6,475 nt of DNA, taken from Pseudomonadota bacterium. GTDB lineage: Bacteria > SZUA-182 > DTGQ01. Below the pieces are notes generated by a model. The model was not told the DNA's origin. It ran no database searches and saw nothing but the letters and a program-made list of their open reading frames with translations. Made by a program: the position numbers and the translations under genes. The stretch spans positions 1 through 6,475 of the forward strand of contig JAUWIR010000272.1 of the NCBI GenBank assembly GCA_030605265.1, given 5' to 3'. Below are positions 1 through 6,222 of the stretch, one piece after another; positions within the stretch are counted from its first letter, which is position 1, and every line of letters starts with the position of its first letter.

Positions 1-1295
1 CCGCGTTTGGCCGCCTCCAGGAAAGGCATGCCCTTTTGGTGATATTCATAAACATTCTCTCCCACCACAATAGCGTCATCTACCACCATGCCAAGAGCAA
101 TAATAAAGGCAAACAAGGAGATCATATTAATTGATACATTAAGCAAGGGCATAAAGAGAATAGCGCCAAGAAAAGAGGTTGGTATACCCATAACCACCCA
201 AAAGGCCAAGCGGGCTTCCAGGAAAAAGGACAGGAGGATAAAGACCAGGATAAGGCCGGTAAAGGCATGACGCAATAGTAGGTCAAGGCGTTGATGAAAA
301 ATCTCGGACCTGTCATTCCAGGTGTCCACATGGATGCTTGCAGGTAAGGTCTGTCTTAATTCCTCAACATGTTTTTTGACTGTATCAGAGACCTGAATAG
401 GGGTCTGGTCGCCTACCCGATACACATCAATCATAGCAGCGGGTTTGTCGTTATAGGTGGCATAATGATCAATGTCCTGAAAACTATCATTAATAACGGC
501 CATATCCTCAAGTAAAAGTTTCGTCCCATTATTAAGGCTGATTAAGGGTATCCGGGCCAATTCCCGGCCATAGTCTTTGCGCTCTTTCATACGCATGAGA
601 ATTTCGCCGCTTTTTGTTTTGATACTTCCGCCGGGCATCTCAATGGAGGATTTGCGTATTTTGTCTGCTATGTCGTTCAGGGTAAGGTTGTATCTACGAA
701 GGGTCTCTTGGGAAACTTCAATACTGATTTCATAAGGGCGAACTGCAGACAATTCCACCTGGGTTATTCCGGGGTCTTGCAAGAGCCGGTCGCGAATCCG
801 CTCAACATATTCTCGCAGCACTCTCTCCCCCAGATCACTGCAAACAATGAGGGAAATTACTTTCCTACGATGACTCAGTTGCATTACCCGAGGCTCTTCG
901 GCTTCTTCAGGAAAGGTAATGATGCGGTCTACAGCGCTTTGCACATCCTGAGTAAGTTTTTCCAGGTCCCCGCCCCCCAGCATTTCTATGGTTACTGACC
1001 CAAGCCCTGCCCGGGCGTGAGAGGTTACTTTATCCACGGCATCAAGACCGCGTACAGCTTCTTCAACTGCCAGGACAATGCCTTTTTCCACCTCTTCAGG
1101 ACTGGCGCCGGGATAGGGCACTGATACAGTTACTAAATCCAGGCTGAATTCAGGGAAGACCTCCTGTTTAATGCGCAAGCTATAGATGAATCCGCCAATA
1201 ATCAGAACAGACATGGCCAGAGTAGCCGCTACAGTGTTCCCGGCCATCCAGGCAATGGGGCCGCGGTTTTTTTGATGAGATGATAGATCACTCAT
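1..1295 (-). CDS. RND efflux pump inner-membrane permease, AcrB/HAE1-like, 3' end outside window
   Basis: This is the proton-driven inner-membrane transporter of a tripartite efflux system. The 431 residues visible are the N-terminal part of a family whose members are usually about 1,000-1,050 residues, so more than half lies beyond the left edge. In order I see a short cytoplasmic N-terminus, a first membrane helix at about residues 15-40, and a long periplasmic porter region beginning with the family-typical FPEFSLDLVTVSVPYPGASP (about 47-66), with EEVEKGI just after it. A helix pair follows from about residue 335, then the TM4 signature GMVVDDAIVVGENVYEY with both intramembrane aspartates present, equivalent to AcrB Asp407/Asp408 in proton relay. 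The ATG at 1295 overlaps the adaptor stop by 8 nt (ATGAGTGA), indicating translational coupling; the Shine-Dalgarno is weak. The visible frame is unbroken. Substrate cannot be read from sequence; multidrug-type export is the family default. Confidence 0.95.
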   Translation of the reverse strand, partial: MSDLSSHQKNRGPIAWMAGNTVAATLAMSVLIIGGFIYSLRIKQEVFPEFSLDLVTVSVPYPGASPEEVEKGIVLAVEEAVRGLDAVDKVTSHARAGLGSVTIEMLGGGDLEKLTQDVQSAVDRIITFPEEAEEPRVMQLSHRRKVISLIVCSDLGERVLREYVERIRDRLLQDPGITQVELSAVRPYEISIEVSQETLRRYNLTLNDIADKIRKSSIEMPGGSIKTKSGEILMRMKERKDYGRELARIPLISLNNGTKLLLEDMAVINDSFQDIDHYATYNDKPAAMIDVYRVGDQTPIQVSDTVKKHVEELRQTLPASIHVDTWNDRSEIFHQRLDLLLRHAFTGLILVFILLSFFLEARLAFWVVMGIPTSFLGAILFMPLLNVSINMISLFAFIIALGMVVDDAIVVGENVYEYHQKGMPFLEAAKR

Positions 1296-2553
1296 GGTTT
1301 TTTACTCGGGCATTGATGGTGGTATTTTGGGCATGGTCTGTTGAGCTGACCATAAGCTCTATGCCTTGCACGGGCGTGGACAAATCGGAAGTGATGATAC
1401 GCTGCCCCTGGTTAAGACTATTGCTTATGAGAACTGTGTCGAGGTCTCGCCAGACTATATCTACTTGACGAATATCCAGGGTGTCCTGATCAGTGACCAG
1501 CCAAATAAAGTTATTATCCCGCATAGCGGATCGATGGATTTTAAATATATTGTCAAGCTCATGACCTTCAATTTCAACACGCACATAATCACCAAGGAGT
1601 ATGGGCCGGTGGACTGTATCGGAAGAGTTCACTCCCAGGGGATCTTTGATGGTTATCAGAAGGCGGGCCATGCGGCCGTCTTTTTCCAAGTCCCCGAGCA
1701 ATCCGGTAACTGTGCCGTAAACCTCATGAGTTGCCGAATTGGCCCCGTAAATGATTTTCGCTTTTGAGCCTTTTTGTTTGCTGGTGCGTGGAATGGTGAT
1801 CCAGCTCAGCCGATCGTAGGGAATGGATGTTTGCACCCAAAATTCATCTGTGGCCACCAGGGTGGCTGCCTGATCTTGAGCTGATATTTGAGAGCCGATG
1901 TCAATATTTTTGCTTAAAACAATACAATTAAAAGGAGCGTATATTTCGGTCCTTGAGAGGTTAAGCTCGGCCTTTTCAATCTCTTTTTTGGCCAGGTTCA
2001 GGGCGGCTTGTTTCTGCTGTAATTGCGGCTTGCGCAAAGCCAGCTCCCGGTCTAGCACACTTGCCTCTTGCTCGGTTTTCAATAGGCCCCATTCGCTTTT
2101 GGCAATATCCTGACGACCCATTTCCATTTTTAAATCGGCTTCAGCAATGTCCAGTTGATATTGCTTTTGATCTTTAGCCAGGAGATAATCTTCCTTATCA
2201 AGCTGTAAGATTTTTTCACCTTTTTTAAGATAACCGCCAACCATAAATTCAGGGCTGATACTGACAACTTCGCCACTTACCTTTGCTTTTAAGGTGATTT
2301 CACGAACCGGGACCACAGTTCCCATGGTGTGCACAATAATTTTTTCTTTTGATTTTTGCAGTTCTGCCACATTTACCATGGCCTTGATTTTGGTAATTTT
2401 TTTCTTTTTGGATTTTGGGCGGGTATCATAAATACGCCTGGCGCCAACCATTGCTATGCCAATAATGATTACCGGCAAGAGAATTTTGATGACCGTTGAC
2501 CACCATTTTTTATTAGTTTGCATGTTTTGTTTATCCTTAGTTTTGTTGGTCAT
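1288..2553 (-). CDS. Periplasmic adaptor (membrane fusion) protein of RND efflux system, HlyD/AcrA-like
   Basis: This adaptor bridges the RND pump and the outer membrane channel across the periplasm. The 421 residues show a single N-terminal membrane anchor (about 18-38, WWSTVIKILLPVIIIGIAMV) and no lipobox cysteine. The first lipoyl half is at about 82-122 (KVSGEVVSI, then GGYLKKGEKILQLD). A long Gln/Glu/Lys-rich helical hairpin spans about 125-203. The second lipoyl half is at about 204-236 (YAPFNCIVLSKNIDIGSQIS), followed by a beta-barrel region to about 330 (LGDYVRVEIEG) and a membrane-proximal domain. It lies 12 nt after the outer-membrane-factor stop and overlaps the pump start by 8 nt. 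The start at 2553 has no clear ribosome site. An in-frame ATG at 2523 (residue 11) has AAGGA 10 nt upstream and may be the true start; both keep the anchor intact. The family is clear, the substrate is not. Confidence 0.93.
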   Translation of the reverse strand: MTNKTKDKQNMQTNKKWWSTVIKILLPVIIIGIAMVGARRIYDTRPKSKKKKITKIKAMVNVAELQKSKEKIIVHTMGTVVPVREITLKAKVSGEVVSISPEFMVGGYLKKGEKILQLDKEDYLLAKDQKQYQLDIAEADLKMEMGRQDIAKSEWGLLKTEQEASVLDRELALRKPQLQQKQAALNLAKKEIEKAELNLSRTEIYAPFNCIVLSKNIDIGSQISAQDQAATLVATDEFWVQTSIPYDRLSWITIPRTSKQKGSKAKIIYGANSATHEVYGTVTGLLGDLEKDGRMARLLITIKDPLGVNSSDTVHRPILLGDYVRVEIEGHELDNIFKIHRSAMRDNNFIWLVTDQDTLDIRQVDIVWRDLDTVLISNSLNQGQRIITSDLSTPVQGIELMVSSTDHAQNTTINARVKNHE

Positions 2554-2565
2554 GGCTAAGCTGTG

Positions 2566-4017
2566 TCATTGCTCATTATTTCCTTCTTCCGGATTATTCA
2601 TCCAAGTGCCGCCGAGCGCCCGGTGCAGATTTACACGATAGATTAAAAGTTCGGTGCGCCGTTGGATCAAGTCATTCTGTAAATTTTGGGCCTTAAGCAG
2701 TTCCGTCAATACGGGCAGGTAATCGATAAGCCCTTTGAGGTAACGTTGGCGAGCTTTTTCCAGGGCCTGTTCAGCCAGGCTTATTTGTGATTGTAAAGCA
2801 TTAATATGCCGGCAATGTTTTTCTTCCTGAATAAGAGCATTTTCCACTTCTTTTATGGCCGTTAGTAATGTTCTTCGATAAGTAATTAATTTTTGGTCTG
2901 TTACTGCTTTTGATCGATCTACTTCAGCCTTAAGTCGCTGCCGATTAAAAACCGGCGCTGTTAAACTGCCGGCCAGATTTAGAAGCCAGGTATCAAAAAT
3001 ATTGGCTAGTTCTGTGGCGCTATAAAGGGCCCGGGCTGATAGTCTGATGGCCGGAAATTGATTGGCTTTGGCAGTAGCCAGTTGCCGATCCGATACTTGT
3101 AATCGAAGATATGCCGCCTGAACATCCGGCCTCTTGGTGAGTAAATCAGCAGGCAAGCCGATCCGGGGTACTTTATTGATTTTAGATAGTTTTGTTGTGA
3201 CCATATCCTCTATTGTTCCGGGGGCCCGGCCAAGCAAAAGGGCCAGTTCATGCAAGAGGGTTTGCTCTCGGGCTTCAATTAAAGGAATAACTGCCTTTAC
3301 TTTCTCTACAGCCTGTTGCTGTTGTAAAACATCAAGTGCGGAAACCAGAGATTTTCGAAAACGCAATTTCACCAGGTCAAGAAAAATAAGGTTGGTGTTT
3401 AGCTGTTCCTGAAGTAAATCTTTCTTTGCTTTTTGGGAAATAATATTTATCCAGTGTTCAGTTGTTTGGGCTGCAATGCTCATGGCAGCCGTATTAATAT
3501 CTTGACGAGTGGCCATACTTTCCAACCGGGCTGCCTGTTTTTCAGAATGAATTTTTCCCCAAAAGTCCAATTCATAACTGCCGGCCAAACCCAATGCATA
3601 ATTTTCCCCAGCGCTGGTGGATAATTTTTGAGTTACAGGATTTTCAGATCTTTGTCGTGATTTTGAAGCTTCTACATTAACTGATATATCCGGATACAAA
3701 CCGGCCCCTGCTTTGACTGCCTGGGCCCGGACTTGCCGAAGCCTACACCAGGCCTCTATAATACTAAAATTATTGGTCAGCGCCTTTTCGATTAAAATAT
3801 TCAGTTCTTCACTATTGAAGGTCTTCCACCATTTATCCTGATATTCCGGGCCTTGCTTATCCTGATATTCCCAACCTTGCTGAGAGATGGAATAGGAATC
3901 CGGGAAATTCTGCAGCTTTTCTGTGTGAAGGGTGTTAGACTGTCTTTTCGGCAGACAGGATAATAAGGGAACTGTTACCCCCATCAATATCAATAATAAA
4001 TAGATGTTTTTTTCCAC
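2566..4017 (-). CDS. Outer membrane factor lipoprotein of RND efflux system, NodT/TolC-like
   Basis: This is the outer membrane exit channel of the efflux complex, expected to form a trimeric beta-barrel with a periplasmic alpha-helical tunnel. The 483 residues start with a lipoprotein signal peptide (about 1-20) and a lipobox LLSC with Cys21 as the predicted lipidated residue. Family hallmarks are WWKTFNSEELN (63-73), YELDFWGKI (148-156), the LPADLLTKRPDVQAA segment (288-302) and FPAIRLSA (321-328), with two repeated helical halves. The start is GTG at 4017, sharing one base with the regulator's TAG stop; GAGGA 9 nt upstream, inside the regulator, supports it. Residues 47-62 are an 8-residue tandem duplication (QGWEYQDK/QGPEYQDK) just after the lipid anchor. 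Length is normal for the family and no frameshift is seen. Position between regulator and adaptor places it in the same operon. Confidence 0.94.
   Translation of the reverse strand: MEKNIYLLLILMGVTVPLLSCLPKRQSNTLHTEKLQNFPDSYSISQQGWEYQDKQGPEYQDKWWKTFNSEELNILIEKALTNNFSIIEAWCRLRQVRAQAVKAGAGLYPDISVNVEASKSRQRSENPVTQKLSTSAGENYALGLAGSYELDFWGKIHSEKQAARLESMATRQDINTAAMSIAAQTTEHWINIISQKAKKDLLQEQLNTNLIFLDLVKLRFRKSLVSALDVLQQQQAVEKVKAVIPLIEAREQTLLHELALLLGRAPGTIEDMVTTKLSKINKVPRIGLPADLLTKRPDVQAAYLRLQVSDRQLATAKANQFPAIRLSARALYSATELANIFDTWLLNLAGSLTAPVFNRQRLKAEVDRSKAVTDQKLITYRRTLLTAIKEVENALIQEEKHCRHINALQSQISLAEQALEKARQRYLKGLIDYLPVLTELLKAQNLQNDLIQRRTELLIYRVNLHRALGGTWMNNPEEGNNEQ
3833..3880 (-). repeat. 24-bp in-frame tandem duplication inside the outer membrane factor gene
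   Basis: Two adjacent 24-bp units, 3833-3856 and 3857-3880, differ at only three neighbouring positions (GGG versus CAA, plus-strand reading). They encode two copies of an 8-residue block sharing EYQDK in the flexible N-terminal stretch between the lipidated cysteine and the first conserved family motif. Because the unit length is a multiple of three, the frame is preserved. Confidence 0.85.
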
Positions 4018-4670
4018 TAATCAGATTCCTCACCATATGCATTAAGCTCACGAATACCAGCCAGGGAAAAGCGAGTAATGTGCTCGGTTAAGAATGGAAC
4101 AATTTTTTGGCTATCTTCTTGGTCATTGAAATGCCGTTGGCGAAAAGCTTTATTGAAGCTAAAAAACACGCATTGGCTTACCACACTTATTCCGGCCAGG
4201 TGAATCTGGTGCTCTGTGGCCTTTTCTCCAAGCAACAACTGAATGATTGAAGTAAGTTGATCAATTTGAGGAATGATAATTTCATGGAAAATTTCTTCAA
4301 ATACCTCTGTTGGCTCAGCCATTTCTTTTACCATGAGTTTGGGCAGGTAACCCGGGGCATCTTTACTGAATATTCGATGTAACTTAACAAAGATAAACGC
4401 CCGCAATCGATCTTCAGGTGTCGGATTTTCTCCCAACTGCTTTTCCATAGGATAGGCTTCAACTGCAATAGTATTAGCATACCGCCAGACTTGCCTGTAA
4501 AGCTCTTCTTTATCGCGGAAGTAGTAATTTACCGCAGCCCGGTTTGCCTCAGCCAAGTTGCAGATCTCGGTAATGTTGGCATCCCGGTATCCTTTCTCGG
4601 CAAACACCTGACAGGCGCTTTCCAATACACGCTGTTTTGTATTTTTGGTGGTTTTTTTAGAATCAGCCAT
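4017..4670 (-). CDS. TetR/AcrR-family transcriptional regulator, CecR-like C-terminal domain
   Basis: A 217-residue one-component repressor and probable regulator of its own operon. The N-terminal DNA-binding domain covers about residues 10-58. It has the usual helix (KQRVLESACQVFAEKGY), then the helix-turn-helix ITEICNLAEANRAAVNYYF, with NYYF+KEELY as the standard TetR end of the domain. The C-terminal part (from about 80) contains AFIFVKLHRIF and a KLMVKEMAEPTEVFEEI stretch, which resembles the CecR/YbiH (DUF1956-type) ligand domain rather than the classic TetR or AcrR one; that subfamily call is by eye. The start at 4670 is preceded by AGGA 10 nt away. The stop TAG overlaps the GTG of the channel gene by one base. 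A 31-bp palindrome between promoter and start is the likely binding site. The ligand is unknown. Confidence 0.93.
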   Translation of the reverse strand: MADSKKTTKNTKQRVLESACQVFAEKGYRDANITEICNLAEANRAAVNYYFRDKEELYRQVWRYANTIAVEAYPMEKQLGENPTPEDRLRAFIFVKLHRIFSKDAPGYLPKLMVKEMAEPTEVFEEIFHEIIIPQIDQLTSIIQLLLGEKATEHQIHLAGISVVSQCVFFSFNKAFRQRHFNDQEDSQKIVPFLTEHITRFSLAGIRELNAYGEESD

Positions 4671-4684
4671 TTACAAATAATCCT

Positions 4685-4715
4685 ATGAAATGAAGGTATA
4701 ATACATCCGTTTCAT
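4685..4715. promoter_or_regulatory. Palindromic operator, probable TetR-family binding site
   Basis: The site is a 31-bp palindrome made of two 15-nt arms around one central base. On the minus strand the arms are ATGAAACGGATGTAT and ATACCTTCATTTCAT; 12 of 15 positions pair, and the outer ATGAAA/TTTCAT and inner GTAT/ATAC blocks match exactly. It begins about 4 nt past the -10 hexamer and covers the predicted transcription start, the expected place for a repressor operator. The binding partner is inferred to be the TetR protein encoded 15 nt downstream. Confidence 0.75.
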
Positions 4716-4718
4716 ATA

Positions 4719-4747
4719 TATATATTAAATGCGCGTTTAAATGTCAA
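4719..4747 (-). promoter_or_regulatory. Sigma70-type promoter of the efflux operon
   Basis: On the minus strand a perfect -35 hexamer TTGACA (4742-4747) is followed by a 17-nt spacer and a TATATA -10 hexamer (4719-4724). A run of seven A residues lies just upstream of the -35 (about 4752-4758) and could act as an UP element. Transcription would start near 4712, leaving a 5' leader of about 42 nt before the regulator ATG and placing the start inside the palindromic operator. No other comparably good promoter was seen in the operon. Confidence 0.8.
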
Positions 4748-4758
4748 CTAATTTTTTT

Positions 4759-4810
4759 ATCGGCTCTTGTGGGCTGATTCATCATCTATATCATAAATAA
4801 TAGATGATGA
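4759..4810. repeat. Two adjacent hairpins upstream of the efflux promoter
   Basis: The first, 4759-4778, pairs ATCGGCTC with GGGCTGAT around a TTGT loop, using two G-U pairs in a plus-strand transcript. The second, 4779-4810, is a perfect 11-bp inverted repeat TCATCATCTAT/ATAGATGATGA with a 10-nt loop. Neither is followed by a T-run in either direction, so they do not look like intrinsic terminators. The second lies about 32 bp upstream of the -35 box and could be a protein-binding site; that is inference. Confidence 0.5.
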
Positions 4811-5039
4811 TATTTATAGAATTTATAAATAGGTGAGTATTAAGAGATGATAGAAAGAATTACACTTTTTTTATAGGACAAGAGCAAAATTTTAATCCAT
4901 CAACTAATTTATAGTGCTTTTCATTATTGATCAAAAGGGTGAAGTCTGACGGATTTTCGTTTTTCATAAATATATTTTATAAAGTCTGAACCTAATTCCG
5001 GGTAATCTTTCGAGCACTTGTTGGACGTTTTTTTATTAC
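4811..5039. other. AT-rich intergenic stretch with gene-like debris, no convincing gene
   Basis: Together with the promoter region this makes a gap of about 370 nt between the efflux regulator and the next gene. Two minus-strand open frames look partly protein-like. One is a 35-codon ATG frame at 4860-4967 (starting MKNENPSDFTLLINNEKHYK, with CSC near the end) without a ribosome site. The other has no start codon, stays open past the end of the next gene, stops at 4924 and contains KDYPELGSDFIKYIYEKRKS. They may be remnants of a decayed gene or chance. No terminator, tRNA or clear promoter was seen here. Confidence 0.4.
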
Positions 5040-5270
5040 CTAACCTGCGGTCTGAATTGCTTCTTGTGCTTTGAGTGGAAGTTGGATAAGGACAAAATAG
5101 GATATCGGATAAAGGTAATCTTCCTCTGATTCATCAATTACTCTTATATAACCTTCCTTTGCAGCGTCTTCATCAGGGAGAACCTGATAGATTTTCCTTT
5201 TTTCCAGATCTTCACAATCCTTGTTCTCTATGCACAATGCAAATTCTCTTTTTGTTTTTGTTTTTCCCAT
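5040..5270 (-). CDS. Small conserved protein of unknown function (76 aa)
   Basis: A 76-residue acidic soluble protein with no signal peptide or membrane helix. The central pattern FALCIENKDCEDLEKRKIYQ (10-29), then VLPDEDAAKEGYIRVIDES and EEDYLYP, matches from memory a family of small uncharacterised bacterial proteins with the same LEKRKxYQVLPD...IRVIDES.EDYLYP core; I know of no assigned function. Two cysteines (13 and 19) sit in the conserved N-terminal part. The start ATG at 5270 has a weak GGA 8 nt upstream. It lies 4 nt after the end of the neighbouring minus-strand frame if that frame is read through its internal TGA, suggesting the two were built as a translationally coupled pair. Composition is lower in GC than the efflux genes. 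The reading frame is complete and normal in length. Confidence 0.75.
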   Translation of the reverse strand: MGKTKTKREFALCIENKDCEDLEKRKIYQVLPDEDAAKEGYIRVIDESEEDYLYPISYFVLIQLPLKAQEAIQTAG

Positions 5271-5316
5271 TTTTTCAATCCAATATTCTTTTAATTTTCG
5301 TTTTCTTTCTGCCTAT

Positions 5317-5520
5317 TCAGTGGGCCTCATACCAGTGACGTTCAGCTTTACAAATTCTTCCGCTTGTAAGTTGAATTTTTGCAATTCCTTTAAGTTTCCG
5401 CCATCTTCCTTGACCATATTGCTTACGAAGTCTCATTATATCTCGAATTTTACCTCCCACGGCTATTGTTTCTATGTCCTCTATATTTCCAATTATATCA
5501 AAATACATGATAGTTACCAT
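5317..5520 (-). CDS. Small conserved protein of unknown function, apparently C-terminally truncated by an in-frame TGA
   Basis: The 67 residues contain DIIGNIEDIETIAVG (8-22), IRDIMRLRKQYGQGRWRKLKG (25-45) and a final ERHWYEAH. From memory this matches a family of roughly 80-residue basic bacterial proteins with an RLRKxYGxGRWRKLKG core and a C-terminus WYEAHGIG(R/K)K...KIKR. Here TGA stands where the glycine after EAH is expected. The same frame then continues IGRKKTKIKRILD to a second TGA at 5275, so a G-to-T change in a GGA codon would explain the shortening. The full frame would give 81 residues and end 4 nt before the 76-aa gene. No Shine-Dalgarno is evident at the ATG (5520); Met5 is an alternative start. 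Function is unknown. The short product may be non-functional, or the TGA could be a sequencing error. Confidence 0.65.
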   Translation of the reverse strand: MVTIMYFDIIGNIEDIETIAVGGKIRDIMRLRKQYGQGRWRKLKGIAKIQLTSGRICKAERHWYEAH

Positions 5521-5631
5521 TTATCTATTTATAGCCAATGTTATTCGAATTATTGGATGGCCTAAGCATAAAATTATTTTAATCTTTTATGAGGTTTCGT
5601 TTTATTATTTTGCCTATTCACCTTTTCAATC
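5521..5631. other. AT-rich spacer with a weak possible promoter
   Basis: This 111-nt gap precedes the small gene pair on the minus strand. A TTGAAA followed 16 nt later by TAATAA (about 5601-5628) is a possible but poor promoter, and TATAAA lies close to the 5520 start without a good -35. The plus-strand words tttcgtttt and tgcctattca at 5595-5620 recur at 5296-5319 in the same order. Confidence 0.25.
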
Positions 5632-6222
5632 CTAATATTTAATCATCCATCTAATTGAATTATTGATTGCTTTCATTCGTTTTTCAATGTTAGCACTCGC
5701 CAACCCATCAAAATATTTACGTTTATGGTTTACTGTTGCATAGCCAAATTTGATAGTTTGCCTTTTAAAATTTTCAATCCACTGAAATAATGAATAATAT
5801 CTTGTTTCAATATCATGACGAATTGTAGAAACACTTAAACGGTCAATCATAAATTTCTTAGAAAGCTTAAAATCTGAATCCCCCATGATAATAGCTAGTA
5901 ATAATTCATCCGAATTAAGGTTTGATGCTAATATATGCGTTTTAAGGAACTCATTTCCATTTTGGGTTGGATCAATTTGCAAATTATAATCGTTAGGCAT
6001 TTTTTGAAGATAGTTGAGTGCTTTTTGGGGATCTTTAAACCAATCCATTATAGTATTACTAAAGCAATACTTTACATCATAAATCCCATCTATATCAAAT
6101 AAATTTGGATTTTTTGAAGAAATATAACCGGCAGAAGATTTGATTTGGTTAAAAATAGGAAATATTTTATTATTTTTGACGGTCTTTAGAATTGATTTTA
6201 ATAAATCATCAGTGTCTAACAA
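5632..6222 (-). pseudogene. Divergent family A DNA polymerase-like domain, 5'-truncated, catalytic motifs missing
   Basis: A 196-codon frame whose first usable start is TTG at 6222, without a ribosome site; an in-frame stop lies at 6238-6240. By eye it follows the order of the PolA polymerase domain. FNQIKSSAGYISSKNPNLFDI (24-44) resembles Taq FNQ..TATGRLSSSDPNLQNI, and VKYCF (50-54) resembles RIRRAF. GDSDFKLSKKFMI (114-126) resembles YGMSAFGLARQL, and RYYSLFQWIENFKRQTIKFGYAT (141-163) resembles RYPGVLEYMERTRAQAKEQGYVET. KRKY...SANIEKR...AIN (168-187) resembles GRR...SSN...RR...AIN. Motif A (DYSQIELR), the O-helix Arg/Lys/Tyr set and motif C (HDE) are absent, and the TGR arginine is Tyr33. 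It is therefore either a decayed remnant or a diverged non-polymerising relative. The missing N-terminus favours a remnant, but the long open frame and well-formed C-terminus (IRWMIKY) leave the second possible. Confidence 0.5.

Noticed and set aside
88..998. Plus-strand open frames at 88-270 and 708-998
   Set aside because: They are antisense to the RND pump frame, which is continuous and has strong family motifs throughout; the opposite-strand frames are shadows.
1280..2113. Plus-strand open frames antisense to the adaptor gene
   Set aside because: The adaptor reads as an intact HlyD/AcrA-type protein on the minus strand; the plus-strand frames have no ribosome sites or recognisable motifs.
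4759..4810. Intrinsic terminator for the small gene pair
   Set aside because: Stems are present but no T-run follows on either strand, and the hairpins are more than 200 nt beyond the last stop codon.
5317..5319. TGA read as glycine (alternative genetic code) or as selenocysteine
   Set aside because: TGA ends the outer membrane factor and adaptor frames at the expected lengths, so a code with TGA as Gly is not supported. The expected residue is Gly rather than Cys, and I saw no clear SECIS-type hairpin just downstream.
5221..5565. 114-codon plus-strand open frame
   Set aside because: It runs antisense through both small conserved genes, is rich in Phe, Ser and Tyr as expected for the complement of A-rich coding DNA, and has no ribosome site.
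5271..5780. Repeated word GGATTGAAAA (minus strand) at three places as a possible CRISPR-like or regulatory repeat
   Set aside because: One copy lies within the polymerase-like coding frame, spacing is irregular, and the flanks do not match. This is expected by chance in A-rich DNA.
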